Assembly (NCBI RefSeq): GCF_045679555.1
Contig: NC_092091.1
Coordinates: 70,446,517-70,510,516, forward strand
From: Salvelinus alpinus
Lineage: Eukaryota; Chordata; Actinopteri; Salmoniformes; Salmonidae
Direction of reading: 5' to 3'
Length of the DNA stretch: 64,000 bases
The stretch's first letter is position 1, and every line of letters begins with the position of its first letter. The translations under genes were made by a program, and so were the position numbers. Of this stretch, positions 33,956 through 45,725 are shown one piece after another. The notes beneath the pieces were generated by a model. It saw only the letters and a program-made list of their open reading frames with translations, was not told where the DNA came from and did no database searches.

Positions 33956-35390
33956 TTAACTTGTTACTTTGAAAATGTAGTTCACTACATCAAAACTACC
34001 TGGTGATTAATAAGAGACCCTGTTATTTTTGAACATTCAAAAGAGACGCAGAACTTAAGTCTTTAGAGCTAGATATTTTATCTACCAGGCCAGGTGTATT
34101 CAACTCTTTTCTATTCTTCGTGATAATTAATAGCCCCCATCTTGTGTCCCAGGTCTAAATCAGTCCCCAATTTTAAAGGGGAACAATGAAAAAATGCAGT
34201 GGAAGTGTGTATAACTGGCTTCGAGGTCCAGAATTCGAGGCCAATAACTCCATGCTCTCATTTTCAAAGTGGTCCTGTCAACTTTGTTGTCAGAACAGAA
34301 TCTTTCATTCACATGACACATGAATTCCCTTTTATTTTCTTTGTTGAGAAAAATGTATTGAGTCGTTCCAGTAGTTGGCTACACATCTACATTCCAAAAC
34401 ATTAATTTACTACTCCAAACACTACAAATATTTGAATTTAGTTAAACTAGGTATGTATGATGTAAACATACTTGTGTTCAGGGTTGGGTAGTAACAGATT
34501 ACATGTAACAGGGATTACATAATTAGTCACTTCATTTATGTCATTTAGCAGACACTCTTATCCAGAGCAACTTACAAATTGGAAAGTTCATACATATTCA
34601 TCCTGGTCCCCCCGTGGGGAATGAACCCACAACCCTGGGTTGATTGATTGAATGAATAGATAAGGCTGCCAAACCATTTACACCTGGCCCGCTGGTCAAT
34701 CAGACTGTAGTCTGGACTCCATAGAGTTTCTACTTGCTGCTTTGTTGCATATTTACAGTGCACTTTCACTCTCTCTGACAAGCGGGATAGAACGTGCTTA
34801 GTGAGTGTTGAACATTTTAAACTGTGAATGCGTGCAAAACAAGGTTTTGAACACTGTTAATGTTGAAAAAAATAGGGTCCCAAGCTTTCTGTATTATCTT
34901 ATGTGATATTAGTGCCCAAAACGATGTAGACAAAGGAATCACTATATTGAACAATTCTGGAACCCTATTTTGAATTGTAGTCCTACTGTCATGCATTTTG
35001 GGTTTGACAATCACTGGCTAAGTTTGCACATCAAAGTATCTTGAATCATGCATTCCTGCAAGGAAATCCTATTTAGTTTATACAACTAATTTTTTCAATC
35101 ATCCCATTTTAGTAGTCAAGCAGCCTACACTTAGAATGAAGCACTTTGACTAGTTTAGATAAGATCATTCGATAGATGACACCTTTTTTCTGTTGCCCGA
35201 CCTGCAACAATATTGCCGTGACCAAATCGTAGGCTTGTGCCACCAACTGAAAACGTTACAATGGAGCCCTGTGTATGCTCTCACAAAGAATATAAAAACA
35301 CGTGAATTGTAGGATCTATATGTTTTCACACAAGTCCCCAAATTGGAAATAATCATGTTACTAAATGAAATCATTAGTCTTCCTTATTCC
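33956..35390. other. Intergenic, only a SINE fragment recognised
   Basis: On the minus strand 34535-34640 is a tRNA-derived SINE piece (TTGTGGGTTCATTCCCCACG, CTGCTAAATGACAT). Nothing else coding or structural could be supported here. Confidence 0.5.
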
Positions 35391-35403
35391 ACTGAACCAG
35401 AGA

Positions 35404-35566
35404 GGTATGTCAAGGAAGTTGTTCACTTTCATAGTAAGGGGAAACCCTGAACTATCCAGACAAGACGTTAAACTAATGAGTCATAAAGGAAATATGAAGT
35501 ATGTCAAGGAAGTTGTTCACGTTTCATAGTAAGGGGAAACCCCTGAACTATCCAGACAAGAGTCAA
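35404..35566. repeat. Two-copy direct repeat, about 94-bp spacing
   Basis: The block TATGTCAAGGAAGTTGTTCA, then CTTTCATAGTAAGGGGAAAC and CCTGAACTATCCAGACAAGA, occurs at 35404 and again at about 35498. An inverted, diverged relative is present at 9245-9310. Confidence 0.75.
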
Positions 35567-35689
35567 AGGAAATAAGACATTTCCTTAAACCATAAACCCT
35601 GAACTATCCCAACAAAGTACATTTTACACTGAGTTTACAAAACATTAAGGACACCTGCTCGCTCCATGACAGACTGACCAAGTGAAAGC

Positions 35690-36755
35690 TGTGCACAGAC
35701 CTTTGATGGGGCAGGTGCTCAAAATTATAAACAACAACAAAAACTTAATTCCATTCATATTGTTCTACTGCAGCCCCCCGGATTCGGAAAGTATTCAGAC
35801 CCATTGACTTTTTCCACATTTTGTAACATTAAAGCCTTATTTTAAAATTGATTAAATAGTTTTTTCCCCCTCATCAATCTACACACACATACCCATAATG
35901 ACAAAGCAAAAGTTTATTTTTTTGTTGTTGAAAATGTCTTAAAAACAAAAGATATTACATTTACATAAGTATTCAGGCCCTTTACTCAGTACTTTGTTGA
36001 AGCACCTTTGGCAGTTATTACAGCCTCGCGTCTTCTTTGGTTTGACACTACAAGCTTGGCACACCTGCTTTTGGAGTTTCTCCAATTAATCTCTGCAGAT
36101 CCTCTCAAGCTCTGTCAGGTTGGATGGGGAGCGTCGCTGCACAGCTATTTTCAGGTCTCTCCAGAGATGTTAGATCGGGTTCAAGTCCGGGCTCTGGCTG
36201 GGCCACCCAAGGACATTCCGAGACTTGTCCAGAAGACACTTCTAAACTCAACAAAAAAAGAAACATCCCTTTTTCAGGACCCTGTCTTTCAAAGGTAATT
36301 CGTAAAAATCCAATTAACTTCACAGATCTTCATTGTAAAGGGTTTAAACACTGTTTCCCATGCTTGTTCAATGAACCATAAAAAAATTATGAACATGCAC
36401 CTGTGGAACGGTCGTTAAGACACTAACAGCTTACAGACAGTAGGCAATTAAGTTCACAGTTATGAAAACTTAGGACACTAAAAGAGGCCTTTCTACTGAC
36501 TCTGAAAAACACCAAAAGAAAGATGCCCAGTGTCCCTGCTCATCTGCGTGAACGTGCCTTAGGCATGCTGCAAGGAGGCATGAGGACTGCAGATGTGGCC
36601 AGGGCAATAAATTACAATGTCCGTCCTGTGAGACGCCTAAGACTGTGCACAGTCCTTTGATGGGGCAGGTGCTCAAAATTAAGAAACAAAAATTAAGAAA
36701 CACCATCAAAAACGTAATTCCATTCATATTGTTCTACTGCAGCCCACCAATTTAA
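35690..36755. mobile_element. Composite of Tc1 pieces flanked by 90-110-bp direct repeats
   Basis: The same block (CTTTGATGGGGCAGGTGCTC ... ATTCCATTCATATTGTTCTA then CTGCAGCCC) stands at 35690-35782 and 36650-36752. Between them lie a minus-strand Tc1 piece (35786-36244: terminus CGGAAAGTATTCAGACCCAT and a transposase C-terminal block) and a plus-strand transposase N-terminal HTH piece (36520-36650: MPSVPAHLRERALGMLQGGM then RTADVARAINY). Confidence 0.65.
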
Positions 36756-37573
36756 AAAAATATATAAAAATGTTTCTGCAAAAACACACTCACCCCATCA
36801 CACATTGTATGTTAAGCAAGCTTGAACCACACACACACCTTGAGGGGTTGAAAGCCAGGGTCAGCTATGGCACAGTGCAGGGCTTTGCTAAACGGCACAA
36901 TAGCAGGAGATTGTATCCTGGTTTTGGGAAACCTGAATAAGATGCCTGGATACTGACAGGATGCTGTAGCATGTAAACATCTTATCCCGTTTACTGTGGT
37001 TTTTCGTGGTCTGCGCAGGCTGTTTCACATAGTATCACATTTGAAGCTCAGATGGGAACAGTAATAAAGTTGTAACTGAAGTCTGCACACTGACAGTAGC
37101 CTATTAGAATATTAACTCCTGCAGAATGAACTGTTTCTCGCAGTAAAATTATAGACCAAATGTTACATTTTGTCTCAGGAACAGGAGCGGAGAAATTATT
37201 CTTTGATTAATATCGCTAGCTGCAACATAATAACATTTTATCTACCATTTTTATGTTTCTGCGTCCAGTATGAAGGAAGTTAGAGGTAGTTTCACGAGTT
37301 AATGCTAACTAGCATTAGTGCAATGACTGGAAGTCTACAGAAACAGTTAGCATGCTAGCTGTTCCTGTTCATCCAACTCTGAGGAAGTAGATAAATGGTT
37401 TCATTCCCAAAATCGTTTTCTTTAACATAGAGGAATTTGCAGATTCTTTTTCTGTATAGAAGATTGTTTTGCGGGCGGTCTATGTGGTCATGTACGGGAT
37501 CAAAAAACTGCTTCAGTGTCAACTTATACAACCAAAACCAGACAGAAAGCATGCAAAAGATATTGAACTGTAT
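36756..37573. other. Intergenic, unclassified
   Basis: No credible coding frame. The palindromic GTTAGCATGCTAGC (37346-37359) and surroundings look like decayed transposon, but no class could be assigned. Confidence 0.35.
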
Positions 37574-38350
37574 ACAGTGCATTCGGAAAGTATTCAGACC
37601 CCTTGACTTTTTCCACATTTTGTATCGTTACAGCATTATTCTAAAATATATTTTTTTATTTTATTCTCCCCCTCATCAACCTGCACACAATACCCATAAT
37701 GACAAAGCAAAAACAGTTAAAATTTATATTTTTAAGCAAATGTATTAAAAACTAAAATTATAACATTTACATAAGTATTCAGACCCTTTACTCAGTACTT
37801 CATTGAAGCACCTTTGGCAGTGATTACAGCCTCGCGTCTTCTTGGGTTTTGACACTACAAGCTTGGCACACCTGTATTTGGGGAGTTTCACCCATTCTTC
37901 TCTGCAGATCCTCTCATGCTCTGTCAGGTTGGATGGGGAGCGTTGCTGCACAGCTTATTCAGGTCACTTCAGAGATGTTCGATCGGGTTCAAGTCACGGC
38001 TCTGGCTGGGCCACTCAAGGACATTCAGGACTTGTCCCGAAGCCACTCCTGTGTTGTACTGTTGGAAGGTGAACCTTCACACCAGTCTGAGGTCCTGAGC
38101 TCTCTGGAGCAGGTTTTCATCAAGGATCTCTCTGTACTTTGCTCCGTTCATCTTTCCCTCGATCCTGACTAGTCTCCTTGTCCCTGCCGCTGAAAAATAT
38201 CCCTGCAGCATGATGCTGCCACCACCATGCTTCACCGTATGGATGGTGCCAGGTTACCTCCAGAAGTGACGTTTGGCATTCAGGCCAAAGAGTTCAATCT
38301 TGGTTTCATCCAAATCTATTCATTTAAAAATATTGATTACTTCTACTTGC
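37574..38350 (-). pseudogene. Tc1-like transposon, partial, minus strand
   Basis: It begins with the terminus ACAGTGCATTCGGAAAGTAT then TCAGACCCCTTGACTTTTTC. On the minus strand 37951-37745 encodes a transposase C-terminal block (EERI-type, RCAKLVVSKPKKTRG). The N-terminal half and the far terminus are missing. The same terminus recurs at 35786 and 47704. Confidence 0.8.
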
Positions 38351-38364
38351 CATTATCATTCACC

Positions 38365-38560
38365 CTTTTGAGCTGCTGCCACTGTGGAATGACATGTACC
38401 TGGTTAAAGCAACTGAAATGACATGAAAGAATCCACACCGGAGAGAAACCTTACCAATGCTTCCAGTTAGGAAAGATATTTACCCAGTTAGGACCATGAG
38501 GTAAAACCCACATGGGAGATGTCCTACCATTGCTCCAAGTGTGGAGAGAGATATTTCACA
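38365..38560 (+). pseudogene. C2H2 zinc-finger gene fragment
   Basis: The frame gives CCHCGMTCTWLKQLK, a stop, then HERIHTGEKPYQC, the canonical Kruppel-type linker and start of the next finger, followed by a KTHMG-like third linker. Stops and frame changes show that it is dead. No flanking exon was seen; it may be a processed or transposed scrap. Confidence 0.6.
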
Positions 38561-38889
38561 TAAACTTACAATTTTTGAGTTGACACACAGTGTTCCCACA
38601 TGTCTCACATTTTTGACTGAAAGTTGGTGCTTTGTGGTTTTGTTTATGCCCTGATTGCCATATGAAATCTGATTGGAGAAAGCCTACAAGACAAGATGTT
38701 ACTTTCTTTGTTAGCATAGGATGGGGGTCCCTGCGTTTCCGGGTTTGCCTAGGTGGGGTCCCTGGGCAAATTTGTTTTGAACCACTGAACTAGATTGTTG
38801 ATGATGCAATGATAATTCTATTGATTTATGCCATCATTCTGGTGAGCAAGGCTTTATTTAGTGTTCTAGATGAGCACCAGGTAATGACA

Positions 38890-39575
38890 GAAGAGAAGCT
38901 ACGTGTATCTAATCATAGACAAGTTTACTAACAGCCTACCTAATGTCAGAAATTATAAGCAGAGAAAATTATTTCTGCAGTCTCTGGGCAATTTAGGAAT
39001 ATTCTGTATATTCGTGGATACAGGGATACTCGTGGGTATCCAGGACCTCTATACCAGGTGGTGTCAGAAGAAGCCCCAAACAATTGTCAAAGACCGTAAC
39101 CACCAAAGTCATAGTGTGCTCTCTGCAACTGTAAGGCAAGTGGTACCGATGCACCAAGTCTGGAACATACAGGACCCTGAACATCTTCTACCCCTAAGCC
39201 ATAAGACTGCTAAATAGTTCGTCCAGATAGTCTAGGTAGCTATTTGGTTGACTATTTAACTATCTGCATTGACCCTTTTTGCACTAACTCTTGACTCATC
39301 ACACACGCTGCTGCTACTGTTTATTATCTATTCTTATTTATCCCTAGGTATATGTACTGTACATATCTACCTCAATTACCTTGTACCCCAGCACAGTGAG
39401 TCGGTACTGGTACCCCGTGTATATAGCCAAGTTATCATTACTCATTGTGTATTTATTCCTCATGTTGTTATTTTTCTCTCTGCATTGTTGGGAAGGGCTG
39501 TAAGTAAGCATTTCACTGTTTGTCTACACCTGTTGTTTACAAAGCATGTGACAAATACATTTTGATTTGATTTTA
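38890..39575 (+). mobile_element. LINE 3' end (C-terminal remnant and 3' UTR)
   Basis: The 3' UTR (TTTTTGCACTAACTCTTGAC ... TTACCTTGTACCCCAGCACA ... AAGTAAGCATTTCACTGTTT) ends in TTTTGATTTGATTTT. It is the forward version of 12697-13345 without the 109-bp expansion. The RT-end frame at 38903-39217 is broken. Confidence 0.75.
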
Positions 39576-39770
39576 AAGGCCTTAAACGTCTTATCCTGAT
39601 AAGACCTTAACCGGGATATGAGCTAACTTTGAATGTGTGTAAGCTGTAACGAACACAATGAGGGCGTCTGCTAAAAGACTAAACTATAACGAATCATAAG
39701 TTAATGATTTTTGTTTCCTCATTTCTTCTCTGTTAATGAATGATTGAACAAACAAGACATATATAAACCA

Positions 39771-39777
39771 TATAAAG
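39771..39777 (+). promoter_or_regulatory. TATA box upstream of gene B
   Basis: TATAAAG aligns with TATAAAAG at 7132 inside a conserved block that includes the non-coding exon. The role is inferred from the duplicated context. Confidence 0.55.
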
Positions 39778-39799
39778 AGCCATGATGTCTGAGGTGCTG

Positions 39800-39850
39800 A
39801 GTACAGTGGAACTCTGATTTCTCATTGCTGAATTACTGCATCATATCGGG
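39800..39850 (+). other. Putative non-coding exon 1 of gene B
   Basis: This block (AGTACAGTGGAACTCTGATT at 39800) ends at the GTAAGA donor (39851) and matches 7161-7211. It would splice to the acceptor at 40552. Confidence 0.5.
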
Positions 39851-40552
39851 GTAAGAAAGCTGAAATCTTATATGAGCTATATATTTATAAAATTCTTTAT
39901 TTGTCATGTACTAGATTGATCCCATGTTCCTTTCTCATTTGACTTTGCTGTTGAATGTTGAATATAGCATGCAATAAGTGTTGACTAATTTTCATACTTG
40001 TAGTTACTATTTGTGGCTCTGAGTGTCATCCATGTAGCTTCAGAATTATTATTTTTTTACTCTATATTTTTATCACTAAATGGTCTTTTGACTAATCAGA
40101 TCATCTTTTTTGCTAATAATTGGTTGAACGATAAGAATTTGTCTGCCTGTGTAAATGCAGCCAATGGCCCTCAAATTCAAATCTGCACCTTGAAGCCAGT
40201 TCCACTGCTTTATATTTTTCATTCTTCCCCTCTAATCAGGAACTTATTTAGAACTGTGACGCCAGGTTGGTGCAATCCATCATCAGATACATCAGAAAAC
40301 CAGTAGCAGTCTGGCCCTTGTAGTGTAAGATTTGAATAACCCTGCTGTAATTGTCTCCCTAGGCAGACCGGTTGCCTTCCACATTAACAATGCTCCAGTG
40401 CTGTTGTTGTAGGTAAGGTAACAATCCCTTTGGATCATCCTGTGGCCTCATCTGACACAATAGCTAAGCAAAATTATTGGTCATCAGTCTCAATGAAATA
40501 TTGAATGTATCATATATTTATCATATTTCTGTCTTCTGAACTTGCTTTGTAG

Positions 40553-40712
40553 AGACAACAGTGTTATTTACAAAGCAGAGGTGTTCACTGGAGAAATGCT
40601 GTACGCCGGCACAATGAACAGTATCTATATACAACTCCGTGGCACAATGGATTCAAGCCATCGCATCTGCCTCCCCAAAAGTAGATTCATTGGGGGCCAC
40701 CCCCGAGGGGCT
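40553..40712 (+). CDS. Putative first coding exon of gene B, start codon lost
   Basis: The exon lies between a TTTGTAG acceptor and a GTGAGT donor and has 153 nt (51 codons, phase 0) of PLAT-domain-like frame: KAEVFTGEMLYAGTMNSIYI. Where gene A has ATG ATG and the orphan copy has ATG, this copy has AGT GTT. The first in-frame ATG is codon 13, inside the first beta-strand region. Translation could start there, in an upstream exon not found, or not at all. It shares more with the orphan exon at 7975 than with gene A exon 1. Confidence 0.6.
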
Positions 40713-41417
40713 GTGAGTAACCCATTGCCACAACTTTCCTTCCTTTGACAATCTGTCCATTTGGGTGACAAAATCTAAATCCATTCACATCATTTTCATT
40801 CTTATGACCAGCATATACTAAGCTAACATGTGGAATTGTTTAAGATGATCATACCCAGGATAATTTAGCTATTAGAGTTGTAGTACCCCTTAAGGTATCC
40901 CCAAAAATATTTGATGAAACATTGAGTTTGGCCTTACTGCTCTTAGCCCATAGAAAACTTCATACATGGATGAACAGATTATCTAAAGGAAGATTGTTCT
41001 GAAGTGTCTGTCCTATATCTGAGAGATATAAGACAGATCAGGAAACTATTTATATATATGGTTTTTACATGTATTTAACCCCTTATTTTAGGCACTAAAC
41101 TATCTTCATATATACTTCCATTCATTTTTTGTAACTGGTTCCCCGCTACCTCAAACTAGTCTTGTGATGCTTGCAGGGTTCCTAGAGCAAAACACATGTT
41201 TGTGATAGTCTCATCTTTCCATAGAGGGGTCATAATAGTTTGCAGGGCAAACCGTTCGGAAGCTACAGACGTGTTCGTGAGAAGACCGATTTTTGGGATG
41301 TCTCATGGTCTGACAAACACAGCTCTAGCTCTGCCATCTTTCACCCTAGATGCTGAAGGGCGACATCGGCGGATGCAATGGATTTAGACGCAGCTCATGC
41401 AAAAAATTATCTCTAGC
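40713..41417 (+). other. Start of the gene B intron 1, repeat-derived
   Basis: No coding sequence. The part at 41080-41320 (ACTTCCATTCATTTTTTGTA, AGAGCAAAACACATG, GTTCGTGAGAAGACC) resembles 19220-19420 inside the gene A hAT element, so both hold a shared unclassified repeat. Confidence 0.5.
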
Positions 41418-41789
41418 TGTTACAACTTCCGCCGAAGTTGGTCCCTCTCCTTGTTTGGGCGGTGTTCGGCGGTCGACGTCACCGACCTTCTAGCCATCGC
41501 TGATCCATTTTTCATTTTCCATTGGTTTTGTCTTCCATCACACCTGGTTTCAATCCATCAATTACATGTTGTGTATTTAACCCTCTGTTTCCCCTCATGT
41601 CTTTGTCGGCGATTGTTTGTTGTATGTTTTGTGCAAGTCATGTTCTGGTGTGCGATGGGTTTTGTACCCATTTATATTCTTTTTGTATATATTGATTTTC
41701 GGAGATTTTTAGCATTTATTAAACTGCTCCGTTTATACCAAGTTCACTCCTGCGCCTGACTTCCCTGCCACCAGCACACACTCATTACA
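41418..41789 (+). repeat. 5' LTR of the Gypsy element
   Basis: The 372-bp segment runs from TGTTACAACTTCC to CACTCATTACA and is preceded by CTAGC (41413-41417). It differs from the 3' LTR by many substitutions and lacks a short GTCATGTTCTGGT duplication. Confidence 0.9.
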
Positions 41790-41806
41790 GAATCACCGAC
41801 CCATTT

Positions 41807-42722
41807 ATGGAGTCAGCAGGACAAGGTACCCCGGCCATAGAGGTGGAGGAGTGCATCCAGGAGCATGCAGCAATACTTCACCATCTTGGTATCGCCATGG
41901 ACCGCGTTGTCCAGAAAATGGACCGCTGGGAGAGACAGGGAGTTCTTCCAGCGCCTCCACCAGCACAAACGGAGTCTCTCCTGAGCGCCCCTCTTCATCC
42001 TGGTCCCAGTGGGATTCGTCTCTCCCTGCCCTAGGAGTACGACGGAGAGGCTGCGGGCTGCCGGGGGTTCCGACTTCAACTGGAGCTATACCTGGCCACC
42101 GTCCACCCGGCTCCATCTGGCCGTGAGAAGGTGTCCGCCCTCGTCTCATGCCTCACTGGGAAAACCCTGGAGTGGGCCAACGCTGTGTGGAGAGAGGGAG
42201 ATGCGGCGTTGGACCAGTTTGAGGAGTTCACCTGCCGTTTCCGGGCAGTCTTCGACCACCCGCCCGAGGGTAGAGCGGCGGGTGAACGCCTCTACCATCT
42301 GAGGCAGGATACGAGGAGCGCCCAGGAGTTCGCACTGGAGTTTAGGACCCTGGCTGCCGGCGCGGGATGGAACAACAGGGCCCTGATCGACCATTGTCGC
42401 TGCAGTCTGCGCGAGGATGTCCGTCGGGAGCTGGCCTGCAGAGACACCACCCTCATGTTTGACCAGCTGGTGGACCTGTACATCCGGCTGGACAACCTGC
42501 TGGTTACTCGTGGACGTTCAGATCGGGGTCTGGTGGTTCCATCCTCTCGCACTCCCTCTCCGATACCCATGGAGCTGTGAGGGGCGGTGCGCAGGGAGAC
42601 CGGAGGGGGTTCCTGCTCGTGCACCATCTGTGGCCGCAGATGTCACACTGCCAGTCGGTGCCGGGTTGGTTCCTCTGGGTATCGAGGCAGCAGGCAGGGC
42701 GCACTGGCGTCACCCCAGGTGA
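41807..42722 (+). pseudogene. Gypsy gag with zinc knuckle, two in-frame stops
   Basis: One phase carries the N-terminal coiled region (MESAGQGTPAIEVEEC), a TAG at 42032, the capsid-like core (VSALVSCLTGKTLEWANAVW, FALEFRTLAAGAGWN, ALIDHCRCSLREDVR), a TGA at 42578 and a CCHC-like knuckle (CTICGRRCHTASRC). The phase is unbroken apart from the stops. Confidence 0.88.
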
Positions 42723-43102
42723 GCCGGCACCATTCTCACCCAGAGCCCTCTGTTGCACAACTGTTTGTGTTTGTCACTTTTCCTGAGTTTTCCCCGCATT
42801 CCCAGCATATGGCGCTCGTCGATTCAGGAGCGGCTGGGAATTTCATTAAAAGAGCGTTAGCCCATAGTTTAGGGATCCCCATTGTTCCCGTGGATTTGCC
42901 TTTCCCCGTTCGTGCCTTAGATAGTCGACCCTTAGGGTCAGGGTTGATTAGGGAGGTCACCGCTCCTTTGGGCATGGTGACGCAGGAGGGTCAAACGGAG
43001 AGAATTAGTCTTTTCCTTATTGACTCTCCTGCATTTCCCGTGGTGCTGGGCCTACCCTGGTTAACTTGTCATAACCCCACTGATTCTTGGAGGGCTCGAT
43101 AG
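42723..43102 (+). pseudogene. Gypsy aspartic protease region
   Basis: The DSG active site is present (ALVDSGAAGNFI), as is the flap-like LPWLTCHNP end. The frame stops at 43100-43102, where a deletion removed the connection to RT. Confidence 0.85.
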
Positions 43103-43947
43103 ATCTCCTGGTAGACGCTGCACTTCCCAGGAGTCATGTATATCCCCTCTCACAGGCGGACACGGGGGCTATGGAAACATATGTCTCCGAATCTCTGCAT
43201 CAGGGGTACATTCGGTCCACCACTTCACCAGCCTCCTCGAGTTTATTTTTTGTGAAGGAGGAGGGAGGTCTGCGCCCGTGTATTGACTATCGGGGTCTGA
43301 ATCAGATCACTGTGAGGTATAGCTACCCGCTACCGCTCATAGGCACAGCGATAGAGTCAATGCACGGGGCGCGCTTCTTCACTAAACTAGATCTCAGGAG
43401 TGCTTACAACCTGGTGCGTATCCGAGAGGGAGACGAGTGGAAGACGGCTTTTAGTACCACCTCAGGGCACTATGAGTACCTCGTCATGACGTACGGGTTT
43501 ATGAATTCGCCATCAGTCTTCCAAGCCTTTGTAGGTGAGATTTTCAGGGACCTGCATGGGCAGGGTGTGGTGGTGTATATTGATGACATTTTGATATACT
43601 CTGCTACACGTGCCGAGCATGTGCGCATGGTGCTTGGTCGCCTGATGGAGCATGACCTGTACATCAAGGCTGAGAAGTGATTGTTCTTCCAACAGTCTGT
43701 CTCCTTCCTAGGGTATCGCATTTCCACCTCAGGGGTGGAGATGGAGAGTGACCGCATTTCAGCCGTGCATAATTGGCCGACTCCCAACACGGTAAAGGAG
43801 GTGCAGCGATTCTTAGGGTTTGCCAACTACTACCGGGGGATTATCCGAGGTTTTGGTCAGGTAGCAGCTCCCATTACGTCACTGCTGAAGGGGGTTCGGT
43901 GCGCTTGCAGTGGTCAGCTGAGGTGGACAGGGCTTTTGGTCACCTGA
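43087..43947 (+). pseudogene. Gypsy reverse transcriptase
   Basis: Motifs in order are [52 protein letters not shown] and catalytic [11 protein letters not shown] (YIDD). A TGA at 43678-43680 cuts the frame after AEK, and the same frame resumes with [11 protein letters not shown] and [13 protein letters not shown] until a frame change near 43900. Confidence 0.92.
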
Positions 43948-45335
43948 GGTCTCTGTTTACCTCGGCTCCTGTTTACCTCGGCTCCCAAAACTATGATGTC
44001 GGGAACCGGGGGCTGTTGGCTGTCGTCAAGGCCTTGAAGGCGTGGAGACACTGGCTTGAGGGGGCTAGACACCCTTTTCTCATCTGGACTGACCACCGCA
44101 ATCTGGAGTACATCCGGGCGGAGAGGAGACTGAACCCTCGCCAGGCAAGGTGGGCCATGTTTCTCACCCGTTTTGTGTTTACCATTTCTTACAGACCAGG
44201 CTCCCAGAACGTTAAGGTAGACGCATTGTCCCGGCTGTATGACACAGAGGAGCGGCCCATGGATCCCCCTCCCGTACTCCCCGCCTCTTGCCTGGTGGCG
44301 CCGGGAGTGTGGGAGCTGGACGCAGACATTGAGCGAGTGTCACGTGCAGAGCCCGCTCCCCTCCAGTGTCCAGCTGGGCGTCTGAACGTTCCGTCTGCTG
44401 TCCGCAACCGGCTGATCTATTGGGCCCACACGTCACCCTCCTCTGGTCATCCTGGGATCGGTCGAACGGTGCGCTGTCTTAGTGGGAAGTACTGGTTGCC
44501 CACTTTGGCTAAGGATGTGAGGGTTTATGTTTCCTCCTGCTCGGTGTGCGCCCAGTGTAAGTCTCCTAGGCACTTGCCCAGAGGTAAGTTACAACCCTTA
44601 CCCGTACCACAACGGCCGTGGTCGCACCTGCCGGTAGATTTCCTGACCGATCTTCCTCCTTCACAGGGTAACACCACGATCCTGGTCGTTGTGGATTGTT
44701 TTTCTAAGTCCTGTCGTCTCCTTCCTTTGCCCGGTCTCCCTATGGCCCTACAGACTGCAGAGGCCCTGTTTACACACGTCTTCCGGCACAACGGGGTGCC
44801 TGAGGATATAGTGTCTGTTCGGGGTCCCCAGTTCACTTTGAGGGTCTGGAGGGCGTTCATGGAACGTCTGGGGGTCTCGGTCAGCCTTACCTCAGGTTTT
44901 CACCCCGAGAGTAACGGGCCGGTGGAGACAGTTAACCAGGATGTGGGTAGGTTTCTGAGGTCTTATTGCCAGGACTGGCCGGGGGAGTGGGCAGCGTTCG
45001 TGCCCTGGGCAGAGATGGCCCAGAACCCGCTCCGCCACTCCTCCACTGGCCTCTCTCCCTTCCAGTGTGTATTGGGGTATCAGCTGGTTCTGGCTCCTTG
45101 GCATCAGAGTCAGACCGAGGCTCCTGCGGTGGATGACTGGTTCCGGGGCGCGGAGGAAACATGGGACGCCGCCCATGTCCACCTTCAGCGCACCGTGCTG
45201 CGCCAGAAAGTTGGTGCAGACCGTCACCGCAGTGAGGCCCCGGTGTTCGCACCGGGTCTGGCTCTCGACCAGACCAAACCTGCCCCTCCGCCTGCCCTGG
45301 TGGAAGCTGGGTCCGCAGTTTGTGGGGCCATTTAA
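43920..45335 (+). pseudogene. Gypsy RNase H and integrase
   Basis: The tail of RNase H (NYDVGNRGLLAVVKALKAWR, LIWTDHRNLEYIR) is retained, but its first catalytic part is deleted. The integrase has the HHCC finger (HTSPSSGHPGI ... CSVCAQC) and the core. Its first Asp lies in the VVVDCFSKS region and its Glu in the SNGPVETVN region. The second catalytic Asp position reads Val (IVSVRGPQFT). The frame ends in TAA at 45333-45335. Confidence 0.9.
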
Positions 45336-45621
45336 AGTCCTGAGGAGAGTGAACGAGGTTTGTTACAGGTTACAGCTTCCCCCCGATTACCGCATTAACC
45401 CCTCGTTCCATGTGTCTCTCCTCAGGCCGGTGGTGGCTGGTCCGCTCCAGGAGTCTGAGGTGCGGGAGGTTCCTCCGCCCCCTCTGGACATTGAGGGGAC
45501 CCCGGCGTACTCCGTTCGTTCCATACTGGATTTGAGACGTTGGGCGAGGGGCCTTCAGTACCTCGTGGACTGGGAGGGGTATGGTCCTGTGGAGGACGTG
45601 TTGGATCCTTCTATGCTGTGA
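45336..45621 (+). pseudogene. Gypsy chromodomain region
   Basis: After the stop at 45335, another phase continues with [31 protein letters not shown] and the chromodomain ([20 protein letters not shown] then [17 protein letters not shown]) to a TGA at 45619-45621. This part is copied twice more by the tandem triplication. Confidence 0.88.
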
Positions 45622-45725
45622 GAGTTCCACCGTCTCCATCCGGATCGCCCTGCCCCTCGCCCTCCGGGTCGTCCCCGAGGTTGGTGTCGATGCGCAGCTG
45701 GAGCCGCGCGTCAGGGGGGGGGTAC

